The notes beneath the pieces were generated by a model. It saw only the letters and a list, made by a program, of their open reading frames with translations, was not told the DNA's origin and did no database searches. A stretch of 33,426 bases of DNA from Streptomyces sp. SID14478. GTDB taxonomy: Bacteria > Actinomycetota > Actinomycetes > Streptomycetales > Streptomycetaceae. Below, piece after piece: positions 15,493 through 22,701 of this stretch. The translations under genes were made by a program, and so were the position numbers. Position 1 is the stretch's first letter. The number at the start of each line of letters is the position of its first letter. The stretch lies in assembly GCF_010548525.1 (NCBI RefSeq), contig NZ_JAAGMG010000991.1, forward strand, positions 1-33,426, given 5' to 3'.

Positions 15493-16818
15493 ATGGCTGA
15501 ACACGCCCACAATCGGCGGAGTTTCCTGCGAGGCGCCGGCGCGCTCGGCGCGGCAGGAGCTGCGGCCTGGGCAGGCATCGGCAGTCTCACGTCGGCCGAC
15601 GCACAGACCACGCACTCCCCGAGCGCCGAGCCCGCCGGTCCGCACACGAGCGCGGCCGGCCCGGTGAAGGGGAAGGTGTACGTCGGCTACCAGGGCTGGT
15701 TCGCCGCGACCGGCGACGGCTCCCCGATCAACACCTGGACGCACTGGTCCAGGGGCACCGCACCCTCGCCCGGCAACCAGACGTTCGAGCTCTACCCGGA
15801 CACGTCGGCCTACCCGGCCGCGTCCCTCTTCAGGACGGGATACGCGGCACTGGGCAACGGCAAGCCCGCCACCTTGTTCAGCTCCTACTCCACGGCGGTC
15901 ATCGACCAGCACTTCCACTGGATGCAGCAGTACGGGATAGACGGAGCGGCCCTGCAGCGGTTCGGCAGCGACGTCAGCGCGGTCGACCAGCCGCGCTTCA
16001 AGCAGCGCAACGACATCCACGGCAAGGCGCGCGACGCCGCGCAGAAGTACGGGCGCGGCTTCTACATCGAGTACGACATCAGCGGCCTCACCGACGCGAA
16101 CCTGGTGGCCACGCTGCAGAAGGACTGGACCGACACCGTCAACGGCACGCTGCACCTGCCCGACTCCCCGGCCTACGCACGCGAGGGCGGAAAGCCCGTC
16201 GTCCACCTGTGGGGCCTGGGCTTCCCCAACCGCCCCGGTACGGTCGAGAGCAGTCTGGAACTCGTCAACTGGTTCAAGAGCAAGGGCGCCTACGTCATCG
16301 GGGGCGTCCCCCGGGGCTGGCGCACCGGCGCGGGCGCCAAGCCCGGCTTCGGTCCCGTCTACGCGGCCTTGAACATGGTGTCCCCCTGGAACGTCGGCAA
16401 CTCGGGTGTCGACCAGAAGCTGTTCGACGACGACATGGCCGCACTGAAGGCCAACGGCCAGGAGTACCAGCCCGTCATCTATCCCGGATTCGCCTGGTCC
16501 AACTGGAACGGCGGCCCGCGCAACGAAATCCCGCGCAAGGCAGGGGACTTCATGTGGCAGCAGGCCGCGGCCGTCGCCCGGTGCGGTACGAAGTCGGCGT
16601 TCATCGCGATGTTCGACGAGTACGACGAGGCCACCGCCATCGCACCGGCCGCGACGGACAAGTCGATGATCCCCGCCGACCAGTACTTCCTCACCCTCGA
16701 CGCCGACGGGACGAGCGTCTCCTCCGACTTCTACCTCCGGCTGGCGGGCGAGGCCACCAAGATGATCAATGGGTCGACCGGCATCACGCCTACCGTGCCG
16801 ATCCCGCCCAAGGCCTGA
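15493..16818 (+). CDS. Secreted GH71/GH99-like glycoside hydrolase
   Basis: This 441-residue protein has a Tat signal peptide (NRRSFLRGAGALGAAG) ending near residue 37. The body matches the actinobacterial GH71/99-like family: YVGYQGWFAATGDGSP (63-78), HFHWMQQYGIDGAALQRF (140-157), GFYIEYDISG (189-198, with Glu193 and Asp195) and MFDEYDEATAIAP (373-385). GH99 enzymes are endo-alpha-mannosidases or mannanases and GH71 enzymes are alpha-1,3-glucanases, so an endo-acting alpha-glycosidase is the natural guess, but members of this subgroup lack a settled activity. I chose the ATG at 15493 because AAGGAG lies six bases upstream and the Tat motif follows directly. It is flanked on both sides by SGNH esterase genes. 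Confidence 0.82.
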   Translation: MAEHAHNRRSFLRGAGALGAAGAAAWAGIGSLTSADAQTTHSPSAEPAGPHTSAAGPVKGKVYVGYQGWFAATGDGSPINTWTHWSRGTAPSPGNQTFELYPDTSAYPAASLFRTGYAALGNGKPATLFSSYSTAVIDQHFHWMQQYGIDGAALQRFGSDVSAVDQPRFKQRNDIHGKARDAAQKYGRGFYIEYDISGLTDANLVATLQKDWTDTVNGTLHLPDSPAYAREGGKPVVHLWGLGFPNRPGTVESSLELVNWFKSKGAYVIGGVPRGWRTGAGAKPGFGPVYAALNMVSPWNVGNSGVDQKLFDDDMAALKANGQEYQPVIYPGFAWSNWNGGPRNEIPRKAGDFMWQQAAAVARCGTKSAFIAMFDEYDEATAIAPAATDKSMIPADQYFLTLDADGTSVSSDFYLRLAGEATKMINGSTGITPTVPIPPKA

Positions 16819-16825
16819 CCGAGCC

Positions 16826-16866
16826 GCCGCGGGCGGAGGCGACCCGACGCGCCCTCCGCCCGCGGC
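16826..16866 (+). terminator. Hairpin between the GH71/99-like and second SGNH genes
   Basis: A perfect 14-bp inverted repeat (GCCGCGGGCGGAGG and its complement) with a 13-base loop starts eight bases after the stop of the GH71/99-like gene. There is no T-run. It may terminate part of the transcription of the secreted-enzyme cluster before the last SGNH gene. Confidence 0.6.
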
Positions 16867-16899
16867 CCGACGACGATCCCCTGCCCCCGAGGAGCATCA

Positions 16900-17775
16900 G
16901 TGCCGCCGTCCCACACCCCGCCCGACCGTCCCCTTTCCGGTTCCGTCGGGCGCATGCGCATCATGCCCCTCGGTGACTCGCTCACCGACGGGCACCAGGC
17001 GTACCCCGGTGGCTATCGCGTCGCACTGCGCCGGCTGCTGACCGCGGACGGCTGTGCCGTCGACTTCGTCGGCTCCCTCGCCAACGGCCCGGACGACCTG
17101 GTCGTGCGCCACCACGAGGGTCACTCCGGCTGGCGCATCGACCAGGTGGACGCCCACGTACGCACATGGCTGCGCACGTACGTGCCGAACACGGTGCTGC
17201 TGCTGATCGGCACCAACGACCTCAACCAGAACTACGACACCGCGCAGGCACCGACGCGCCTGGCCCGGCTCATCGACCACATCCAGGAGGCCCGCCCGGC
17301 GTGCGAGGTGTTCGTCGCCACGGTTCCGCCGCAGCCCAGCTCCACGCGCGAGCGACGCGTCACGGCTTACAACGCGGCCCTTCGCGACGTGGTCGCCGCG
17401 AAGGGGGAGAGAGTGCACCTGGTGGACGTGTACGACGCGTTGACCACAGCGGACCTCGCTGACGGCCTGCACCCCAGCCGATCGGGCCACGAGAAGATCG
17501 CCCGGGTCTGGTACGACGCCCTGTGCCCGGTTGCGCATCCCGGGTCAGCGTCGGCGCGAGGACCTGTTCTTCGTCCAGCTCGCTGCGCCGGCGAGATGCA
17601 GGGACAGCAGGATGAATCCGACCAGCATGATGTTCACCGAGGTGAAGACGTCATTGGTCGAGATGTCCGCTGCGTTGATGAGGAAGGAGATGAGGAACAG
17701 TACTGCGGCGATGACGGCGAGCATGGCAACTCCTCTGGTCGGCCTGCCGGTTCGGAGTTCCCGTCTTTTGCATGA
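16900..17775 (+). CDS. SGNH/GDSL hydrolase paralogue with read-on C-terminus
   Basis: This 291-codon frame has a core (residues about 20-208) highly similar to the SGNH protein at 14687-15460. The active-site blocks are intact: GDSLTDG (Ser27), GTND (Asn106), and DGLHP (Asp188, His191). Unlike its paralogue it has no visible signal peptide, so it may act in the cytoplasm. The GTG start at 16900 has GGAG five bases upstream. The paralogue ends about 40 residues after its last catalytic block; here about 80 residues follow the WYDALCP segment, rich in Gln, Asp and Glu. They are read antisense to a convincing small membrane-protein gene (17545-17724). The true end may be nearer 17540, with the stop lost by a frameshift or sequencing error. 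Confidence 0.8.
   Translation: MPPSHTPPDRPLSGSVGRMRIMPLGDSLTDGHQAYPGGYRVALRRLLTADGCAVDFVGSLANGPDDLVVRHHEGHSGWRIDQVDAHVRTWLRTYVPNTVLLLIGTNDLNQNYDTAQAPTRLARLIDHIQEARPACEVFVATVPPQPSSTRERRVTAYNAALRDVVAAKGERVHLVDVYDALTTADLADGLHPSRSGHEKIARVWYDALCPVAHPGSASARGPVLRPARCAGEMQGQQDESDQHDVHRGEDVIGRDVRCVDEEGDEEQYCGDDGEHGNSSGRPAGSEFPSFA
17545..17724 (-). CDS. Small two-helix membrane protein
   Basis: This 59-residue hydrophobic protein begins MLAVIAAVLFLISFLINAAD and has a second membrane span near residues 31-48 (VNIMLVGFILLSLHLAG). A charged tail ends SWTKNRSSRRR, which by the positive-inside rule would be cytoplasmic. The ATG at 17724 has an AGAGGAG ribosome site six bases upstream. I recall very similar short hypothetical membrane proteins being common in Streptomyces, but I cannot name a function. 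The gene lies entirely inside the antisense of the SGNH reading frame that ends at 17775. Confidence 0.8.
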   Translation of the reverse strand: MLAVIAAVLFLISFLINAADISTNDVFTSVNIMLVGFILLSLHLAGAASWTKNRSSRRR

Positions 17776-17815
17776 CCATCCCTGGTCCGGACCGGTCAGC
17801 TGAGTTCCCCCCCGG

Positions 17816-19777
17816 TCAGGGGCACATGGTCGTGTCGGTGCACGCGGCTCCGAGTGCTCCGGGAGCGGAGAGCGGCATCTGTACGTACGACGCGTCGTCG
17901 CCACCGTGCCGGATGCGGTAGACCCCGCCCACCAGGTTCACCGTCTGGGCGGCGGACGGGAGGAGCGCGGGGGAGTCGTTGGTGGAGATCGTCACGCGGA
18001 TGCGGTGACCGGCCGTGACGGTGGCCTGCGTGGGGAACACCTCGACGTCGTAGCCGGTGTCGGTGTTCCGTGGTGCGTGGTCGACCGACGCGCGCGTGTG
18101 CGGGTGGTACGGCACGAGCGTCGTGCCGTCCGGCGCGGACCAGGTGCGACGGGGGTCGAGGGCGCGGTGCGAGCCGAGCAGGGCACCACGGCTCAGGGGT
18201 GTGGAGGTACCGTCGGGCGAGACGTCCTCGAGCCGTACCACCCACTCGCTGTCGCGGGTGTTGACCCTGGCGCTGAGGTGCGCGCTGACCGGCCCGGCGA
18301 TCACTCGGGGTTGCCGCAGCGGCGCCGTGGTGTAGGTCTGCGCGTACGGGGCCTGCTGCGTGCCGCGGTCGTCGGTGTTGCACGGCGAGGGCGGCAGCCC
18401 GGCCTCGTCCCGTGCGTTCTGGTCGCTGCCGAGCAGGAGGAACTGGGTGACGGACGGGGTGCACAGCGGTGCGTTGGTCCATGTGATCGCGTCGGTACCG
18501 GAGTCCGTGGGCGCGGTCGCGCCGAGGGTGTTCCCCGCGCCGAGGTACATGCGGGTCGGTTCGGCGCCGGCGAACGGGTAGGTCGCGCCCTGTGTCCACG
18601 TCCCCGTCGTCCTGTCGACGGTGCGCAGCGGCGTCTTGGTCGCGGTGACGCCGTTGTCCACGCCCTTGAGCCAGTGATCGAACCACCGTAGTGCGACGGC
18701 GTTGACCTTGATCCGGTCGGGCGAGGCGGGCAGCCCCAGTTGGTTGTGGTACCAGTCGCCGTAGATCAACTGGAATCGCGGATCGGCCTTCTGCCCGGCG
18801 TCCATCGGCGCGGAGACCGGCCGTCCGGCGGCGGCGTTCTGCAGGCCGGCGTAGAGCTGAGGGCCGCCGCGCTGGAAGGCGTCCCGCCAGCCGCCCAGGA
18901 TCATGGTGGGGACGTCGCTTGCGACGATGTCCCCGAGCACGTGGTGCGGACTGCGGTCGTGCCAGTAGGGCTCGTCGTACGCGGCCGGTCCGCCGAGGGC
19001 GACCTCCGCGACCGGGAGCGCGCCGAGACCGCCGAGATGCCCGGTCATCACCGACAGGAGGCGGGTGACGTCCGCCGGAGTGCGGGCGGTCCGCAGGGCC
19101 TCGGTGAGGGCGTTCTGTTCGCTCAGCGGGAGGTTGGCGAGTACGAACTCCGCCAGCAGGAGCGGGTTGGTGACTCCGCCCGGAGCCGCTGCGTCCCGAT
19201 AGATGTCGTCGGAGGGCACGATCGGCATGATCGCCTTGAGGGGCGACTTCGGCCCGATGCGGCCGGCCAGCAGCAACTGGTCGATCCCTGCGTACGATTC
19301 CCCGATCATGCCGACGGAGCCGGTCGCACGGGGCAGCTTGGAGGCCCAGTCGACGACGCGCGCACCGTCGGCCGACTCCTGCGGTTGCGCGAACGACCAC
19401 GTCCCGCCGGAGAGTCCGGTCCCGCGGACGTCGACGGTGGCGTGGATGTAGCCGTGCTCGATGAGGTCCGTGTCCTTTCCCATGCCGACGTCCCCGCGTT
19501 CGGGGTCCGTCTCGCCCTGGTCCTTGCCGTACGGGGTGAGCGTGAGGACGACGGGGAACGGGCCGCGGGCCGGTTCGCCGGTGGCGGGATCCGTCGGCGC
19601 GTAGACGTTCGCCTCCAGCACCACGCCGTCGCTCATGGTGATCGGCACGTTGTGGGTCACGCCGACGCCGTAGGGCGGTGCGCCGGGGAGGGCCGTCGCG
19701 GGAGGAGCGAGCGCGAGGCTGCCCGCCGCGGTGACGGACGCGAGGAACAGGGCTGCGGAGCGGGTGCGGCTCGACAT
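17816..19777 (-). CDS. Secreted CocE/X-Pro dipeptidyl-peptidase family hydrolase
   Basis: This 653-residue protein has a Sec-type signal peptide (RSAALFLASVTAAGSLALAPPATA). The alpha/beta-hydrolase domain follows, with SDGVVLEANVYAP, the DVRGTGLSGG segment and the nucleophile elbow GESYAG (Ser161). The remaining triad is probably Asp299 (GGWRDAF) and His344 (GDWYHN), at the positions expected in CocE and X-Pro peptidases (PF02129). A C-terminal jelly-roll domain (PF08530 type) with HRIRVTISTNDSP follows. It would cleave prolyl peptides or esters outside the cell. The ATG at 19777 has AGGAGG about eight bases upstream. A 20-bp palindrome lies 22 bases upstream of the start, in the divergent promoter gap it shares with an MFS transporter gene. 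Confidence 0.9.
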   Translation of the reverse strand: MSSRTRSAALFLASVTAAGSLALAPPATALPGAPPYGVGVTHNVPITMSDGVVLEANVYAPTDPATGEPARGPFPVVLTLTPYGKDQGETDPERGDVGMGKDTDLIEHGYIHATVDVRGTGLSGGTWSFAQPQESADGARVVDWASKLPRATGSVGMIGESYAGIDQLLLAGRIGPKSPLKAIMPIVPSDDIYRDAAAPGGVTNPLLLAEFVLANLPLSEQNALTEALRTARTPADVTRLLSVMTGHLGGLGALPVAEVALGGPAAYDEPYWHDRSPHHVLGDIVASDVPTMILGGWRDAFQRGGPQLYAGLQNAAAGRPVSAPMDAGQKADPRFQLIYGDWYHNQLGLPASPDRIKVNAVALRWFDHWLKGVDNGVTATKTPLRTVDRTTGTWTQGATYPFAGAEPTRMYLGAGNTLGATAPTDSGTDAITWTNAPLCTPSVTQFLLLGSDQNARDEAGLPPSPCNTDDRGTQQAPYAQTYTTAPLRQPRVIAGPVSAHLSARVNTRDSEWVVRLEDVSPDGTSTPLSRGALLGSHRALDPRRTWSAPDGTTLVPYHPHTRASVDHAPRNTDTGYDVEVFPTQATVTAGHRIRVTISTNDSPALLPSAAQTVNLVGGVYRIRHGGDDASYVQMPLSAPGALGAACTDTTMCP

Positions 19778-19799
19778 CGAAACCTCCTGGGCACAACTG

Positions 19800-19819
19800 A
19801 CTAGTCAGCGCTGACTAGT
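19800..19819. promoter_or_regulatory. 20-bp perfect palindromic operator, probable TetR site
   Basis: ACTAGTCAGCGCTGACTAGT is a perfect 20-bp palindrome between the divergent CocE-like and MFS genes. It contains two copies of the smaller palindrome TGACTAGTCA, the first perfect (19798-19807) and the second near-perfect (19812-19821), 14 bases apart. A weak plus-strand promoter (TAGTCA-18-TAGTGT, -10 near 19826) overlaps it. The TetR gene at 22055-22678 is the obvious candidate binder. Confidence 0.7.
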
Positions 19820-19893
19820 TCACGTTAGTGTGTCGCCGCCCCCACCCGCCAGGGCCGTGCACCACCCGGCCCGAGGCTCCCTCGGAGGAGCAC

Positions 19894-21159
19894 ATGACGC
19901 GTACCGAACTCACCGGGCAGGCACGTCACTTCACTCCAGCGGTACGACTTCGCCGGCTGCTCCCGCTCCTCCTCGCGGCGGTCGCCGCCATGACCGCCGT
20001 GTTCAACGGCGTCCAGCAGGTGCTGGTCCCCACCCAGGTCGAGGCGCTGGACCCCGCCGACAAGGTGGGAAACCTGGCCCTGTTGACGACGTTCGCGGCC
20101 GTCGCCGCGCTGGTGGGCCTTCCGCTGGGCGGCGCGCTCTCGGACCGCACGCGCTCGCGCTTCGGCCGGCGCACGCCCTGGATCGTGGTGCTCTCCGGCA
20201 TCTCGGGAGTGCTGATGATCGCGATGTCGCAGAGCGCGCATCTGCTTCTGCTCGGGATCGTGTACGCGCTGCTGTGGCTCGCGGCGAACATGTACCAGGG
20301 CGCCCTCATCGCGATCCTGCCCGATCGCGTCCCCGAGGAGCGGCGCGGCGTCGCCTCGGCCCTCGTCGGCCTGGGCACTCCTGTCGGCGTGCTGATCGGC
20401 GTGAACGTCGCCAGCCGCGCAGGGCACTTCTGGGGCTATGCGATCACCGCTGTCGTGCTCGTCGCCGCGAGCCTGGCGCTCGTACTGGGCGTGCGGGAGG
20501 GATCGTCGCTCGCTCCCGCCACACGGCGCGAACGCCTGCCCGCGCAGCGCCGCGGGATGCGCGGCTTCTTCGAGGCGTTCCGCAGCAGGGACTTCACCTG
20601 GGCCTTCGTGAGCCGCTTCGCCCTGTTCCTCTCGTACTTCACGGTCAGCGGCTACCTCTACTACACGCTGACCGACTACATAGGCAAGGACGATGTGCCG
20701 GGCGGCGACGTCGGAGTCGCCGTCAGCAACCTGCTCACCCTCACCACCGTCGCCTGGGTCGTGGTCGCCACCTTCCTCGGCTGGCTCGCCGACAGGATCG
20801 ACCGCCGCAAGCTGTTCGTGGGCATCTCGGCCCTCGGTCTCGCGGCCACGTTCTGCATTCCGGTGATCAGCGCCACCTGGACCGGCATGGTCGTCTACTC
20901 GGTCTTCCTCGGCATCTTCATCGGCACGTACTTCGGCGTCGACCTGGCCGTCATGTCCCTCGTCCTGCCGCACCACGACCGCGTCGGGCGGGACTTCGGC
21001 CTCCTGGCAGTCGCGACCGGCCTGCCGCAGATCGTGTCGGGCGCGCTGGCGGGCGGCCTGCTCACCTTCTTCGGCGGATACACCGCCCTGTACGTGTTCG
21101 GCATCGTCACCGCCCTGATCTCCGGCATCACCATTTCCTTCGTCAAGACGGTCCGCTGA
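19894..21159 (+). CDS. MFS transporter, GPH/sugar-symporter-like
   Basis: This 421-residue integral membrane protein has about twelve helices. The loop between helices 2 and 3 carries LSDRTRSRFGRRTPWI, the form of the MFS signature found in the glycoside-pentoside-hexuronide group and related MFS_2 carriers. A second such loop, LADRIDRRKLFVGI, follows in the C-terminal half. I chose the ATG at 19894, preceded by GGAGGAG at four bases; the frame is open further upstream but runs into the operator. It is followed 24 bases later by an alpha/beta hydrolase gene and then a TetR gene, suggesting one transcript. It may import a product of the divergent secreted hydrolase, or export a compound sensed by the TetR protein; direction and substrate are not visible. 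Confidence 0.88.
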   Translation: MTRTELTGQARHFTPAVRLRRLLPLLLAAVAAMTAVFNGVQQVLVPTQVEALDPADKVGNLALLTTFAAVAALVGLPLGGALSDRTRSRFGRRTPWIVVLSGISGVLMIAMSQSAHLLLLGIVYALLWLAANMYQGALIAILPDRVPEERRGVASALVGLGTPVGVLIGVNVASRAGHFWGYAITAVVLVAASLALVLGVREGSSLAPATRRERLPAQRRGMRGFFEAFRSRDFTWAFVSRFALFLSYFTVSGYLYYTLTDYIGKDDVPGGDVGVAVSNLLTLTTVAWVVVATFLGWLADRIDRRKLFVGISALGLAATFCIPVISATWTGMVVYSVFLGIFIGTYFGVDLAVMSLVLPHHDRVGRDFGLLAVATGLPQIVSGALAGGLLTFFGGYTALYVFGIVTALISGITISFVKTVR

Positions 21160-21183
21160 GTGCGGGCAGGGAGAGGACACGAC

Positions 21184-22044
21184 ATGGCGTTCGTGATCAC
21201 ACCGTCCGGAGCCCGTATCGCCTGGGACGCCTTCGGCTCCGAGGACCTGCCGCCCATGGTGCTCATCCAGGGCCACGGTGCTCAACTCCTGGGCTGGCGA
21301 GAGGGGTTCTGCGAACGCCTGGTCCAGGAGGGCTTCCGCGTCATCCGCTTCGACAACCGCGACGTCGGACAGTCGCAGCGCTACCCGGAGGGAGGTTACG
21401 AGCTGAGCGACCTCGCGGACGACACCGCGGCGCTGCTCGACGGTCTCGGTCTCGGCTCGGCCCACGTCGTCGGGCAGTCGATGGGTGGCATGGTCGCTCA
21501 GCAACTCGCCCTGCGTCATCCGCACAGGGTGCGCTCGCTGGGACTCCTGTACACGGCGCCGTCGCTGCGGTACTTCCGCGGGCGGGCCGCGGTCGAGGGG
21601 CGCACGGCCGCCGCCGCCCCGGCGAGCCGGGACGCGTTCGTCGCCCAGTACCTGGCCGCGGAGGCGGTCTGCCGGTCGACGGCGTACCCCCAGGACACCG
21701 CGTGGCTCACCGCTGTCGGGGCAAGGATCTGGGACCGGGGCTGGGAGCCCGGCGGGCCGGAACGCCAGCTGCGGGCCCTGCTCACCACGGTCGACCACGA
21801 CGAGATGCTCCGCGCGCTGCGGGTGCCCACGACGATCCTGACCGGCGACAGCGACCAACTGGTCGACCCGGCGGCTTCCGCGCGGTTGCGCGAAGTGATC
21901 CCGCGGTCGACGCTCACGGTCTTCCCCGGAATGGGCCACGAGCTGCCGGAGCCGCTCTGGGACGAGATCGCCGCTCTGCTGGGCGCCGGGGCGCGGCGCG
22001 GTCGGTCAGCCCGTACTGGTCGGTCGGGGCAGGCGCCACGGTAA
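21184..22044 (+). CDS. Alpha/beta-fold hydrolase
   Basis: This 286-residue soluble hydrolase has the nucleophile elbow GQSMGG (Ser99), the acid in TGDSDQLVD (Asp224) and His252 in GMGHELP, a complete catalytic triad. HG(A) near residues 31-32 (IQGHGAQ) would form the oxyanion hole. RFDNRDVGQS resembles esterases and haloperoxidase-like members of the family. The ATG at 21184 has GAGAGG eight bases upstream; a GTG directly after the MFS stop would add eight residues. It lies between the MFS and TetR genes and probably acts on the transported compound. A specific substrate cannot be given. Confidence 0.9.
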   Translation: MAFVITPSGARIAWDAFGSEDLPPMVLIQGHGAQLLGWREGFCERLVQEGFRVIRFDNRDVGQSQRYPEGGYELSDLADDTAALLDGLGLGSAHVVGQSMGGMVAQQLALRHPHRVRSLGLLYTAPSLRYFRGRAAVEGRTAAAAPASRDAFVAQYLAAEAVCRSTAYPQDTAWLTAVGARIWDRGWEPGGPERQLRALLTTVDHDEMLRALRVPTTILTGDSDQLVDPAASARLREVIPRSTLTVFPGMGHELPEPLWDEIAALLGAGARRGRSARTGRSGQAPR

Positions 22045-22054
22045 ATTTGGTGGC

Positions 22055-22678
22055 ATGGCCTCCTCTCACTCCGCTGCGCTGCCGGTGCAGCAGCGGGCAT
22101 GGAACACGCGCGAGCGCATTCTGGCAGCGGCAGTCGCCTGTCTCGCCGAGGACGGGTACACCGCGACCACGACCTCGCGCATCCAGGAGCGCGCGGGTGT
22201 CTCGCGCGGCAGCATGCTCCACCAGTTCCCGGCGCGCGACGACCTGCTGATCGCGGCGGTCCAGCACCTGGCGCTGCAGCGCACCGGTGAGATCGATGTC
22301 CCGAAGGCAGCAGGCACCATCGACGACGCCGTCGAACAGATCTGGATGAGCTACCACGGTCCGCTGTTCCGCGCCGCGCTGCAACTGTGGGCCGCGGCTC
22401 AGCACAACCCTCAGCTCGCCGATGCGCTCAGGCCGCAGGAGCACGAGCTGGGCCGCCACATCCGTCGTCTGGTCGTCGCCCTGTTCGGACCGGAGCTCGT
22501 CGCACACCCCGACTTCGCCGATCTCGCGCCCGTGCTCCTGTCCAGCATGCGGGGTGTCGCCCTGACCTACACCTTCGAGCCGCGGGACCACAGAAGTGAT
22601 CCGAACCTCGACGTGTGGAAGCGACTGGCCCACCGCGTCCTCGACGCGGAACCCGGTGGCGGGAGCTCCGGCCGATGA
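22055..22678 (+). CDS. TetR/AcrR family transcriptional regulator
   Basis: This 207-residue protein has an N-terminal TetR DNA-binding domain. The helix-turn-helix is near residues 38-58 (TTTSRIQERAGVSRGSMLHQF). The C-terminal ligand domain (about 75-195) is helical. The gene begins ten bases after the alpha/beta hydrolase stop and has no obvious ribosome site, only GGTGG. A small imperfect repeat (GCCAC/GTGGC) surrounds the gap. It is the best candidate to bind the 20-bp palindrome at 19800-19819 and repress the MFS operon and the divergent CocE-like gene. A ligand cannot be guessed from sequence. Confidence 0.92.
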   Translation: MASSHSAALPVQQRAWNTRERILAAAVACLAEDGYTATTTSRIQERAGVSRGSMLHQFPARDDLLIAAVQHLALQRTGEIDVPKAAGTIDDAVEQIWMSYHGPLFRAALQLWAAAQHNPQLADALRPQEHELGRHIRRLVVALFGPELVAHPDFADLAPVLLSSMRGVALTYTFEPRDHRSDPNLDVWKRLAHRVLDAEPGGGSSGR

Positions 22679-22701
22679 CCTGAGGGGCGTCGTGTGCCGG
22701 G

